Of a stretch of DNA of 64,000 bases, positions 36,929 through 49,988 are shown piece by piece; positions within the stretch are counted from its first letter, which is position 1, and every line of letters begins with the position of its first letter. Under the pieces are notes generated by a model. That model was given only the letters and a program-made list of their open reading frames with translations, searched no databases and was not told the DNA's origin. A program made the translations under genes and the position numbers. The stretch is from Biscogniauxia marginata (lineage: Eukaryota; Ascomycota; Sordariomycetes; Xylariales; Xylariaceae), in contig MU404110.1 in assembly GCA_022695795.1 (NCBI GenBank), positions 62,687 to 126,686 on the forward strand. The letters are read 5' to 3'.

Positions 36929-37939
36929 AATTAAGAGTCACTATTTTTCCTAACGAAAACTTCGGCTCCCGAGACATTATTACTAAACCTTGTCATAATG
37001 GCGAAAGTTTTACTCGCTGCCGAGCACTAATAACAATTTATTAACAAGATTTACCCGACTATTCTCGACCTTTATCGTGACAAGGCCAATTAAATTACTA
37101 AACGTCTTATAAATGTCAAAGGTTTTATTTAATAGCACTAATAAATAAAGAAAAGGAATAAGGTTTTTATAAATAGGGATTTAAAATACAAGGAATATCA
37201 AAGACGTATTGTATTAACCAAACTCCTCCCTTTTATTGGTCGATAACGCCAGGCTAGCCGACTACATGCTCTAAACCAGGCCGTGTGCAAGAAATGTGCT
37301 TAGATACTTACGGTGCTGATGATTCGAGGTTAAAGACTCGCGATGCGTGTAGATCAGTAAGAGATTTCTTAGTATTGGTTCTGTTATTACTAGATATTTA
37401 ATAGGGCCTCGGATGCTTTGTCGAGGATAGGCAGCATAGGAGAACCACAAATAGAAATCTGGCTTGGCTCCCACCTTTTATATACGTATCGCAGTGCATA
37501 TGCGATCGGGGACGATTTCAAAGCATACCCAACAAAATGATGTTGCCAAGGTACACGACACGGTCTTCTACTTACATGTTGAAAATAGCTTGTCCCGTAG
37601 GAATTTAACTTCTAGCATTAGCAGTGTTCAACCTAAATGAAGGTAGGTGGAAGATGGTCTGGATTGCGGGGTCTTAGCGCGGGGTCTTTAGCGACAAGTG
37701 GGGTTAACGATACCCTTTTGTTCAGCCTTCCCCAATTTGTTTTTACGGGTGTCCGTTTACACCATCTGATCTACAACTTCCCTCTCTCAATCCCCCCATA
37801 CCTTTTACCACACACATATCTACACACTCGTCCTCACCAACATTCCACACGCCGTCGGCAATTCCTCTCATCTTAAGCATATGTTCGCCAAAACCACCTG
37901 TCGCCTAACCAAACAATTCAGACCGACGCGAGAAACAAG
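36929..37939 (+). other. Partly RIPed region, possible continuation of the upstream gene
   Basis: From about 37,009 one + strand frame (MAKVLLAAEH, stops, then FINKIYPTILDLYRDKAN) looks like coding DNA with CAA-to-TAA changes, but I cannot tie it to a family. From 37,637 the sequence is pyrimidine-rich and fits a promoter or leader for the gene at 37,940. Confidence 0.3.
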
Positions 37940-38381
37940 ATGGCCTCCGAAGTAGCGGTTTCCGACCCCATCACCGCAAGTGACATAATGGCTGTCGTCA
38001 AGGTCTAGGAATGCTTCGACACAAAGCCAGAGGTACGCGCTTCCCTCCTTTTTTTCTTCTTCTTCGCCTTGTGCCTTTAGCCAGGCTTGCAATTAATAGT
38101 ACGAGCTAAGCTGGATCTAGATCAACTGGGAGAAGCTGGCCGCCAAAGCCGGCTTCAAGGACGCTGCCACAGCCAGAGCCCACTACGAGACACTCCTTCG
38201 GCCCGACGATCTCGATCCTCCCCCAAGAAAGCGCAAGGCCACCGACGATACCAAAGACCCTTCAAAGCGAGGCAGGCTCGAGGTGCCTGTTGCAAAGGAG
38301 GCCAGTCTCAAGACCGAAGATGGTGCCCGCGGCCAGTTTACCTCTCACTACCTGTACGGATTGGAGGACGACGAGGTCTGA
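37940..38381 (+). pseudogene. Small nuclear-type protein (SANT/Myb-like), one in-frame TAG
   Basis: Exons 37940-38032 and 38121-38381 with a GTACGC...TCTAG intron, phase 0; 118 codons including the final stop. Exon 1 reads MASEVAVSDPITASDIMAVV then KV-stop-ECFDTKPE; exon 2 starts INWEKLAAKAGFKDAATARA, continues with a basic stretch (PPPRKRK) and an acidic end (LYGLEDDEV). The N-terminal pattern matches a common small fungal protein type with a Myb-like helical region; DNA binding is inferred. The single stop is TAG at 38006-38008, which a Trp (TGG) or Gln (CAG) codon would give by one RIP-type change. Everything else, including the splice sites, is intact. Low-expression readthrough or an assembly error cannot be excluded. 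Confidence 0.6.
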
Positions 38382-38700
38382 TGCATAGCCGGATAACTGG
38401 TCGGGACAAATCCTGCTCGTCGTGCGGTAATAGACGAACGGACTAATAGACGGACGGATAGAGTTACTACTAGGTGCGGGATAAACAATTGCAATGAACA
38501 TGGCACCTACCATGAGAGGAGACTGAATTGAGCAGGTCATCACTATTGCTTTTAATAACATGAGCTTCACATTAATACCTAACAGTCACCCGCGTAATAT
38601 ACCACTAATCCCTTTAGCAATTGCTTACAGCAGCCTGTAATACTTTACAGTATCCCTTAATATCAAGCTTAGTTCATTAACATCAATTGTACCACTCTCA
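38382..38700. other. Intergenic, no gene seen
   Basis: Moderately A+T-rich sequence downstream of the small gene. No coding pattern. Confidence 0.5.
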
Positions 38701-38934
38701 GTGTGCGCTGCCAAGGCTGAGGCCAAGCTACTGCAGAAAGTCATCCCAGCGGATGCCCCCTTCTTGCCAAGTTTCCATGTCCCCCTGGTTCTGGTGACGG
38801 GCGCGCTTCAGCGTCTCGGGCAGGTTTCGTTCATCGTAAAGCCGCATAGTGACAGGCTTTATCGACTGCCCCCGGCAGTTTACACGTGCGGCCGCCTAGA
38901 CCTCCTTTTTCGCATTACGAGCCGGCTTTATTAG
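38701..38934 (-). other. G+C-rich coding-like fragment
   Basis: An isolated G+C-rich island bordered by RIPed DNA. On the minus strand one frame reads MRLYDERNLPETLKRARHQN and, shortly after, WQEGGIRWDDFLQ before a TAG, with natural codon use. The + strand also has a 77-codon open frame (starting MCAAKAEAKLLQ), which looks less protein-like. Probably a leftover piece of a gene; family unknown. Confidence 0.35.
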
Positions 38935-39381
38935 CACATAATAATTAGTTCGCTATATATTAAGTGTCGTGCCGTAAATACGATAAGTCGTGACTAGGAT
39001 ATTATTAAAAGAACTATCTGTATAATTAAATATTAAATTATCGATTATTTCTCGGCGCTCGTATTTAGGTACGTTTTTGGTTATTATATTACATGTGCGC
39101 CTATTAATTAATATAACTTAGATATTAAAGTATTTAATATAAAGCAATATAAAGGTGATAAAGTTAAAGACGAGAGAGTTAATAAAAACAATTATATACC
39201 GGATATTAATACTGTTAACAAGGCCGAGATTATAAGCCTTAATATAACGATCTTTATAAGTTACTATTTTATTAATATATTAACAAAGCTTAACAAATTT
39301 CGAAAACTACTTTATAAACTATAAATAATATAACTAGAATAGTAATATAAATAACTAGTTAAAAACGTTTTATTAACTAGC
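38935..39381. other. A+T-rich RIPed DNA
   Basis: Left flank of the second retroelement block; no recognised content. Confidence 0.5.
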
Positions 39382-39810
39382 TATTACGAATTAAAAGGTA
39401 GTTTTATTCTTAGGCGTTGTTACGTGTTAGTTACGTAACCTTTATCCCTATTATTTGTTGCTATAAAGAGATAATTAAGAAAAGACACACATATTATCTA
39501 TCGAGATTGACAAATAATACGAAGAACTAAGAGGTGCGCTGGATATAGTTCTAAGGGACATTTATATAAATAAGTTAAAATCTCCTTATTTCTCTAGTTA
39601 TTTATTTTTTTTAGTTTCTTAGCTATTAATTTAAGATTATAGTTACTTTTTAATACTATAATGAAAGTACCTTGAAACCTCTTTAACAAATATAACATTG
39701 TAAATTAATTAAACTAATCTTAACTTATTATTACTTTTAAATTAAGAAAACTTAATACGTACTTACTTGTGAAGTTAGCTAACTAGGAACATATAAAGAG
39801 GTTTATCATA
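39382..39810 (+). repeat. Element E 5' LTR
   Basis: 429 bp from TATTACGAATTAAAAGG (RIPed TG end) to GGTTTATCATA. Partner is 49560-49988. Confidence 0.85.
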
Positions 39811-42800
39811 TTTTGATAGCTCTTTAATTAGTGCTTAATATTAGTTTAGGAGAAAGAACCTTTAATCGAATAGTCTCAAGATAAGCATGCCCCTTAAGAT
39901 TAAAGAGTAACAAGAAAAGAAATAAGTAAAAAAATAATAATTAATAAGCTTTTAAACGAAAGCTTTAAGTCTTTTTACGGTATAATAAAAAGGTTTAAAA
40001 AAACTAATATAAAAATTTATTATAATTATAGCTAAAAAGGAGTTATAAGAGGACACCTTAGAAGCTTAGCACGAAGAATTATTTAAAGAAGAAAAAGAGG
40101 AGGAAAAAACACTTAAAAAAAAACAAATAAGCAAAACAACCCCTACCTCTTAAAAACAAGTAACCACCTTTAAACGATAATAACCCTAATAACTTAAACG
40201 ATAAAAACAATATAATAACCCCCGATATAAAAGGTTTTAAATTAATTATACCTAATAAATATAATGGGTTAAGCGATTTAAAAGGATTTTTAATCTAAGC
40301 CGGAACTTACTTACGATTTTATTATAAAACGATTACTACTAAGGAATAAAAGGTTTTTATAGTATCCCAGCTCCTCGCTAAAACCGCCTTAACCTAGTTT
40401 TAACCAGTGTTAAAGAATTATTTAAAAAACAGATTAAACGCCTAAAAAGACACGAAAAAAGTCTTTAAAAATTATAAGAAGTTTGAAAAACAACTTAGGT
40501 CTATATTTAGCAATCTAATTCTTAAATAATAAACCGAAACTCGACTTTATAAATTACGATAAAATAAAAAGGCTTTAAACTACGCTATTAAGTTTAAAAA
40601 ACTCATAAATTAATTATAACTACTTATTAAAAGCTTATACTACTTATTTTATTAAAAATTAAAAAACCATATAAAAAATGAGTTATATAAAACAAATTTA
40701 TATAAAGAAAGGAACCTAGAAAAGTTTAATAATTACGTTATAATAGTAATTACTATCGATAATAAGAACTTCGAACGATACCTCGAAAAAAAAAAAACAA
40801 TATAACGAAAAAATGACAATTAACTAAAAAAAGGAAATCACAAAAGCGGTGCCGGAACCAAGAAAGACATTAAAACCAAGTTAAACCCCATTAAAATCAA
40901 CGTTATTTAAAAGGAACAAAAGAAACGAGATAAATTAACCATTAAATATTTTAACTATAAAAAGAAAAAACATTATAAAAACGAGTATTAAAGTCCTAAA
41001 AAACAGAAACTAAAAACAAAAAAAATCCCTTAACCCGAGAAAAAAGTCGCCAAGATAAAGGTTTAATTCGAAAATAACGAAGAAATAAACCAAGTATTTA
41101 CTATTAATATTATTAAAGTAGAAAAAATCGAAGAGGCCCTTATAAAAAAAATCTATAAATATTATTAAGTTAACTGTAAAGACTATCCAAAAAATGACCA
41201 CTTATATTTAAGATATCTCACATTAAAACAAGCTAAATAAGGATATAACGAAGGTGAATTACTATATAAATACGATAATTATAAGCTAAAATACGACTTA
41301 AGAATTAAATTAAAACATAATAATCTATATTAAAGCCATTATAATAACGACAAATGCGAAACTCACTAAAGAAAAAGCCAGTATAATAATTTAAATTAAA
41401 GGTTTTATATAAATAATAATTATAATATTTATTAAAGCTTAAAAGAATATATATTATTATATTAAAGCTTTTATATTAACGACGCTTATTAAGTATATAA
41501 AAGTTTTAAGGATAAAGTTAATTACTATCCTTAAAAACCAGAAAATGACAACATAAAAGAAAATAAATGTATTTATAATAACACCTCACGATGGCTACAT
41601 TTTCCTCGAGCATGTTATCTTCACCCCGGTTCCGAGAGGAGTAACAAAGCAATTACCAAGGGTTATATGTGTTATATCTCGGTACCATGCGACGTACACG
41701 ACTTACTTAAAGCAGGTTTCGAAGAAAACGAGATTAAAGAAGAATTATAAGAATTATAAAAAGAACTACATTTTCCATAATAACTCGAAGAATAAATTAA
41801 ATACGACACTAATCTATTCGGCTTTATAGGAAAACACTTAATAAAGCAATAAATAAAAACACGTGCGACTAAACGAAGCTATAAACAAATTATTAAAACA
41901 TACCTTAAAAAAAAAGAAAAACTTTTAAAAATTAATATAAACCTAAGAAGAAATATCGAGATACCCCTAATAAGCAAACTTAAGAATTATTCATTTTATT
42001 TAAGAATAATCTAGAACTTTAAAAAATTCCGAGTTAATAAAATAAATTTAAGTTATAAAAAGGCTCTCGAAAAAGAATTAAAGTTTTAATATGTAAGGTT
42101 TTATATAAAAAATAGACTTTTTACCCCTTATTATGTAAAGGGAAATTAAAGAGATTATTTAAGTAATAATTACTAGAAACACGCTTTTATGAAAGCCTAA
42201 GAATGAAAGGACATCCGGGTTATAATAATTAAAAGAAAACCAAAAAAGAAGAAACGTGAAAAACTAAAAAACGGCAAAAGCTCTCGCTAATAAGACAGCG
42301 AAAAGCCATAAATAATAAGTCTTTATATAAAGTCTAATCGAGACTTAATAACACTATTATAACTAAAGTTAAGTATAATAAAAGGGAGTATAAAGCCTTA
42401 ATAAATTCAGGAGTAAACAAAAGTTATGTCTTAATAAAGGTAGCTTAAAAAAACAAAATACTATAGGTATACAAATAAAGTCTATATAAATTATAGAACT
42501 TTAAAGGAAGCATATTTAGTTACGAGAATAGTAAGGTACTAAGAGAAATAATTCCTTTCTTAATAACTATTTAAAGGCACCTTAAATAAGTCATTTTTAA
42601 CATTATATATATATTAAATCACGATATAATCTTGGAAATGAATTAACTTAAAAAAAGCAATTTACGAATAAATTTTAAAATAAACACGCTTTATTAAAAT
42701 TAAAAACAAGAGGAGTTAACCATTACGAGTTACGAGATAAGTACCGTAAGTAACTCCAGAGAAACGAATATAAAAACGAAATATATCGCCTATATAATTT

Positions 42801-45800
42801 AAGTAACTAAGCTTGAAAATTTAACGAAAAGAGTACCACGCGAGTACCTCCATTTTCATAAATTATTTAGAGATAAAATAAAAGAAGAATTATTAAAATA
42901 TAGTTAATGAGATCACTAAATCCACTTTAAAAAAGGAAAATAACCAAAATTATTCTTAATATATCTTATGAATTAGGAAAAATAAAGAGCATTATAAAAA
43001 GGAATTTAAAAGGAATTTAATAAAGGATATATTCGAGAATTAAAATCCTTATTAAAATACCTAGTAATTATAGTACCTAAAATCGATAAAAACGGGAAGT
43101 AACATGTCAATAAAGAAAGAAACTTAATATAGCGACGAATAATCGACTATTAACACCTTAATAAAATAACTAAAAAAAACGGGTATTCGTTACCATTAAT
43201 GAAACTCATGAAAAAACAAATTAATAAAGCTTAAATCTTTATAATACTAAACCTTCGCGATAAATATTATATAATTAAAATAACTAAAAAACATAAATAA
43301 TATATAGCCTTTCGAATAATATATAAATATTATAAGTATAAAGTTATACTATTTAGACTTATTAACACACCCGCTATATTTTAATATATAATTATAATAG
43401 TTCTTTATAAGTTTTTAGATAAATTTGTATTTATTTACTTAGACGATATATTAATTTACTCAGAAAACGAGAAGGAATATAAAGAACATATAAAGCAAGT
43501 ATTAAAAGCCCTGGAAAAGGCGAACCTACTTATTTATTTAACTAAAAGTGAATAACATGTTAAAAAACTAAACTATTTAAGGTTTATAATAAGTCTAAGA
43601 GAAATCCGCATTTAAAAGGGAAAAATAGTAGTAATTAAGGATTAGCTAGAACTTAAAAGTGTCATAAACATACGCGCATTTCTTGGCTTTATTAACTATA
43701 TTAAATAACTTATTAAGGATTTTGGGCGTATCGCTAAACTATTAATAAAACTAATTACCCTAGTAAAAACAAGAAAGGTTTTCTATTTTATTAAAAAAGC
43801 CAAACAAGCTTTTTAGCAACTAAAAGAAGTTATAACCAGTAAGGTTATATGTAAACTTCTAAACGAAAATAAAAAGAAACGATTAAAGACAAACGCCTTA
43901 AATTTCGCCATTAAAACAATCCTAAAGCAGTTAAAAAATAATAAGAAATAGTACCTAGTCGCATACCTATCTAAAGCACTATATAGTGCTAAACTGAATT
44001 ATTAGATTTATAATAAGGAACTATTAGTAATTATTAAAGCATTAAAAGAATAAGAATTATAACTTAACAAAACCAAGGAACCTATCGATATCTACTTAAA
44101 CCATAAAAACCTTACACGATTCATAACAACATAAACGCTTAATTAAAGACATAAACGTTAAATAATCTTTTTATCTAAGTTTAATTTTAAAATCTAGTAT
44201 ATTAAGAGAAAAGAAAATATCTAAGTAGATCTTCTTAATAAAAAGGAAAATTATGAATTAAAAATCAATAAAAGAGATATCTAAATGTTTAAGTAATAAA
44301 ATAACGGATTAGTTATATTAATTTACATGCGAATTAACATAAGAGACTAGAAATAACGTTTTAAAGAGAATTACAATTAAAGGGAAAAATAATTACAGTT
44401 TTAATAAGGATCTAACGACAAACTTCTCTCGTATAAGGAAAAGGTATATATATTAAAACAAATATAAAACAAATTCGTTAAAGAATTTCACGAATATCCT
44501 TTATATAGCCACTAAGGGATTTTCAAAACAATGAAACGACTTTAAGAAGAATTCGACTTTCTAGGAATACGACAAATAATTAAAAGAATTATAAAGAATT
44601 ATAATATCTATAATAAGGTTAAAACATCATGACATAAACCATATGAATTACTATAACCAACCTAGATACTTAACAAAGCGTGGCACATAATTACATAGGA
44701 TTTCGTAGTGAAACTTTTAAAGTTAAAAGATCTTACCATAAAAGTACCTTATAACAACATATAAATAATTATTAACAAACTCACGAAATACGCCTATTTC
44801 TTATTATTCAACAAATTAAGCATAATAAAACAATTAGTTTTTAGTTTTTTAAAAAAGTACGTTAATAAATATGAACTACTAAAATGCGTTGTTTTAAATA
44901 AAAACAAGTTATTTACGTTAAAATTTTAAACTAGTTTAATAAAACGAATAAAAATTAAGCAAAAATTGTTTATAACGTATTATCTCTAAACCGACAAATA
45001 AATAAAAAAACTAAACTAAACAATAAAACAATACCTACGAAGCTATATTAATTAAGAAATAAATAACTAAGTAAAATTGTTACTAATAACCCAAATAATA
45101 TATAACACTTCGATTAACGAAGATATAAAAATATCACTACACGAGGCAGTATACAGGTAAAAAGCGGAAGTTTAAAGATAACCGATTAAACTCACAAAAA
45201 CACTAAAAGTCGAAATAAAGGCCTTAAAAGCAAAAGTACTATCTAAAAAGATTTAGGTAATATAACAACGGCTACAAAAAGAATTATAGTTCATTTAAAA
45301 CAAAATAACAAAATATTATAATAAAAAAAGAATTAAAGGACTAATTCTTAAAAGAAGAGACATAGTCTACTTACTTCGTTAACGACAAGGCGTAACATTA
45401 AAAACACCTTAAATTAAAATAAAGCAACCTAATAAAAAACTTAAATTCAAGAAATTAAAACTATATAAAATTAAAAAAGTTATTTTAAAAGTTAATTATA
45501 AACTAGTATTACTAAAAAGATTTAAAATATATTTTATATTTTATATTTCACTTTTAAAATTAATATTAAATAACGCCGTACTAAAAAACCAATTAAAATT
45601 TAAAAAAAACCTTAATAAGTATAAAATAAAAAAATACTAAATTTAAAACAAATTAAAAGTTAATTATAATATTTTATTAAATAAAAAGGTTACCTACTTA
45701 AGAAAAACACTTAAAAACCTTTTAAGCACCTAAAAAACCTAATAAAGGAACTTACAAACTTTCACCGACAGAACCCAGATCGGCTAAAAAGGCCTGAAAT

Positions 45801-46458
45801 TCAGGGTCCTAATTTAAGAAAAACAGGTCGAAAGAGGGGACGACCTCGGAAGCAATTTTAACCTGCTTAACTAAAGATTGTTATTTAACCTAGAAACGTT
45901 CTTGTTCCTTTTCTAGGCGCTCTTGCTCTTTTAGTTCATCTAGGTTTTAAAAACCACGTTATAATATCTTTAAACCCTTTTTTTTTAATAACGCCTTTTA
46001 AAAGCGAACGCGTTTTATCCGGGAAATGGATTTAACCATTTCGAACTAAATTCGGGAAAAAACGAAAGCCATCTCGAATTATAAGTAAAAAAGAGATTCT
46101 TTAACTTGTTATTTTTAAAGGAATAATCGTTCTTCTTTATTATTTAAATAATTAAAGAAATTTAAAGAGATTTCTAAACCATTATACTAGGCCTTTTAAT
46201 AAACATATTTATTACATTTTCTTGACTTTTTAGTAATTATAACACATTTTAATTAATAATTAAAATAATATAAACAAAGTATAATATCGATATTAACGCC
46301 GCAATTTTTAATACGACGAATAAAGGCGTTACGTTTTTTTTTTTTAATTTACACGAGGGCGCTTAAAAACTTAATTACTAAATATATTAAAGGAGATAAA
46401 TAAAAAGAAATACTTACAAATAATCTTTAAGACAAAAAATTCTAAAAAGGAGAAATAG

Positions 46459-46931
46459 TGTTACGACTTAACCGTGGAAAAGGGACATTTAACATAAGGT
46501 ATTAAGGGCACGGACCAGGAATGCCCGCCTTGTGTATATAAGTAGGGAGTACGATCCTACGTCACGTAATATAGATCCGACTTAATAAGTCGAATCCAAA
46601 GAAAACCATACACAAAGGGATCCGAGTAAATAAATCGGATTTAAAAGTATTTAATATACCAAACAAAGAATATATATAAGAAAGAATTTATATAAGAAAA
46701 ATGGGATTTCTTATTTAACTAGTTATTCTTTCTTGTTCCTTAACTATTAATCTAAGATTATAGTCACTCTTTAATACTATAATAAGAGTACCTTGAAACC
46801 TCTCTAACGAATATAACATTATAAATCAATTAAACTAATCTCAACCCACTATTACCTTTAAATCAAGAAAACCCAGTACATACTTACCTGTGAAGTCAGC
46901 TGACTAGGAACACACAGGGAGGTTCGTCACA
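46459..46931 (+). repeat. B-type 3' LTR of element X inside E
   Basis: 473 bp from TGTTACGACTTAACC to GGTTCGTCACA, preceded by the tract AAAAGGAGAAATAG and followed by GTAAACTTC, which is E's own pol sequence (same words at 43851). It is less RIPed than the other copies in this block. Confidence 0.85.
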
Positions 46932-49559
46932 GTAAACTTCCAAACGAAGATAAAAAGAAACGACTAAAGACAAACGCCTTAAACTTCGCCATTAAAACAG
47001 TCTTAGAGCAATTAAAAGATAATAAGAAATAGTACCCAGTCGCGTATCTATTTAAAGCACTATATAATGCTAAATTAAACTATTAAATTTATAATAAGGA
47101 ACTATTAATAGTTATTAAAGCACTAGAAGAATGGGAACCATGGCTCAGCGGAACCAAAGAACTTATCGATATTTATTTAAACCATAAAAACCTTACACGA
47201 TTCATAATAACATAAACGCTTAATTAAAAACACAAGCGTTAAATAATTTTCCTATTTAAGTTTAATTTTAAAATTTAGCATATTAAAAGAAAGGAAAATA
47301 TCCAAATAAATCTTCTTAGTAAAAAGAGAAATTATAAATCAAAAATCAATAAAAGAAATGTTTAAATGTTTAAACAACAAAATAATAAATTAATGGTATT
47401 AATTTACATATAAATCAATATAAAAAACTAAAAACAACATTTCAAGAAAAATTATAATTAAAAGGAAAAATAATTACAGTCTTAATAAGGATCTAGCGAC
47501 GAACTTCTCTTATATAAAGAAAAGGTATACGTATTAAAACGAGTATAAAATGAATTCGTTAAAGAATTTCACAAATATCCTCTACACGGCTACCAAAAGA
47601 TTTTTAAAACAATAAAACGACTTTAAAAAGAATTCGACTTTCCAGGAATATGACAAACAATTAAAAAAATTATAAAGAATTATAACATTTATAATAAGGC
47701 TAAAACATCACGATATAAACCATACGAATTACTATAACCAACCTAGATACTTAACAAAGCGTGGCACATAATTACATAGGATTTCGTAGTGAAACTCTTA
47801 AAGTTAAAAGATCTTACCATAAAAGTACCTTATAATAACATATAAGTAATTATTAACAAACTCACGAAATACGCCTATTTCTTATTATTTAATAAATCAA
47901 GCATAATAAAATAATTAGTTTTTAGTTTCTTAAGGGAATACGTTAATAAACATGGGCTATTAAAACGCGTTGTTTTAAATAGAGACAAGTTATTTACATT
48001 AAAATTTTGGATTAATTTAATAAAACGAATGAGAATTAAGTAAAAGTTGTTTATAGCGTATTACCCCTAAATAAACAAATAAACAGAAAAATTGAACCAA
48101 ATAATAAAATAATATTTACAAAGTTATGTTAACTAAGAAATGAATAACTAGGTAAAATTGCTATTAATAGCCTAAATAGCATATAATACTTCGATTAATA
48201 AAGACATAAAGATATCACCACACAAGGCAGTGTATAAGCAAAAGGCGGAAGTTTAAAAACAACCGATTAAACTCACAAAAGCACCAAAAATCGAAATAAA
48301 AGCCCCGAGAGTAAAAGTACTATCTAAAAAGGTCTAGGCAATATAACAACAACTACAAAAAGAATTACAATTTATTTAAAACAGAATAATAAAGTATTAT
48401 AATAAAAAAAGAATTAAAAAACTAATTCTTAAAAAAGGAAATATGGTTTATTTATTTCGTTAATAATAAAGCGTAACATTAAAAACACCTTAAATTAAAA
48501 CAAAACGACCTAACAAAAAACTTAAATTTAAAAAATTAAGACCATATAAAATTAAAAAGGTTATTTCGAAAATTAATTACAAGCTAGCACTACTAAAAAG
48601 ATCTAGAATATATCCTGTATTTCATGTTTTGCTCTTAAAACCAGCACTAAATAACGCCATACTAAAAAACCAATTAAAATTTAAAAAAAATCTTAATAAG
48701 TATAAAATAAAAAAGATACTAAATTCAAAACGAATCGGAGGTTAATTATAATATTTTGTCAAATAAAAAGATTACTTACTCGAGAAAAACACTTAAAAAC
48801 CACTTAAATATTTAGAAAATTTAACAAATAAACTTAAAAACTTTTACCACTAAAACCTAAATCGTTTAAAGGGATTTAAGGACCCGGGTCGTGATTTAGT
48901 TAAAACTAGTCAAAAGAGGGGAAGACCTCCGAAGCAAACACGCCTTACCTAGATACAAATTGACGTAGCGATTCCTCCGTGTTCTACTGCTTTTTAAGGA
49001 GACGCTGCTATTTAATTATAACACGCTTTTATTCTTTTAACTTTTTTAAACTTTAATAATCACGACGAACCATTTTTACTTCACGCTCTTTAAAGAAGTT
49101 TTATTATTTCCGTAAACGAATTAAACGAGAAATGACTATTCGCATTTCTTCTTATTAACACTTTAACTCGTCTTAATATCTTTATTAAAGTTTTAATAAA
49201 AGCCCCTTCGCCACTAGTTCTTCCCTGTCTAGACGTTTTTTCTCATGCGAAATGTTTTACATAAATAAGAGAGATATTTCGCTATCTCCGTAGTTACGAT
49301 TATTAACCTCTAGATATTCCCTATATCGAGAATAGCCCTTTACTATCTTGCATATTAATCCCTTTTCAGTACAACGATCGCAAGGCATAACTTCAAAACT
49401 AAATAAGGAAATAGCTATAATATTATCTCTTTGGTAATTTATAAATAATTTCTTTTTCCCCGGTAAAAAAGAATTCTTTTAAACACCACGATTAAATATA
49501 ATAGTAAAAAAAGAGGTAAAATTGGTTTTTAAAATAAAAACAATAAAGATAAGAAATAG

Positions 49560-49988
49560 TATTACAAATTAAAAAGTAATTTTATTCTTAGGCGTTATTA
49601 CGTGTTAATTACATAACTTTTATCCTTATTATTTGTTGCTATAAAGAGATAATTAAGAGAAGATATACATATTATTTATTAGGATTAACAGATAATACAA
49701 AGAACTAGGAGGTGCGCTAGATATAGTCCTAAGAGACATTTATATAAATAAGTTAGAATTTCCTTATTTCTTTAGTCATTCATTTTTTTTAGTTCTTTAG
49801 CTATTAATTTAAGACTATAGTCACTCTTTAATATTATAGTGAGAATACCTTGAAACCTCTCTAACGAACATAACATTATAAATTAATTAAACCAATCTTA
49901 ACCCATTATTACCTTCAAAACAAGAAAACCCAGTACGTACTCACCTATAAAGTCAGCTGACTAGGAACACACAGGGAGGTTCGTCATA
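49560..49988 (+). repeat. Element E 3' LTR
   Basis: 429 bp from TATTACAAATTAAAAAG to GGTTCGTCATA, preceded by AAGAAATAG and abutting a truncated LTR in the opposite orientation at 49989. Confidence 0.85.

Larger units (their letters stand above)
39382..49988 (+). mobile_element. Chimeric chromovirus block E/X with three LTRs and duplicated pol 3' half
   Basis: Outer LTRs at 39382-39810 and 49560-49988 are both 429 bp and share a U3 type (element E). Between them lie a gag start at 39887 (MPLKIKE then stops), a decayed zinc knuckle near 40,950, reverse transcriptase (YLDDILIY) near 43,425-43,460, RNase H, integrase, and a chromodomain trace near 45,640. Then comes a B-type LTR at 46459-46931, directly followed by a second copy of the RNase H, integrase and chromodomain part (46932-49559). 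The first copy of that part is 43851-46458. The simplest reading is that an element X inserted at GTAAA inside E's RNase H region and X's left half was lost by recombination with E. Outer flanks (CTAGC, AATAC) do not match. No open frames. Confidence 0.8.

Noticed and set aside
41010..41201. 63-codon open frame on the minus strand
   Set aside because: Antisense to the decayed gag zinc-knuckle region of element E; low-complexity composition.
12892..46936. GTAAA beside the first LTR (12892) and after the LTR at 46931 as one shared target duplication
   Set aside because: The two LTRs point in opposite orientations, and GTAAA at 46932 is part of the element's own pol sequence (also at 43851).
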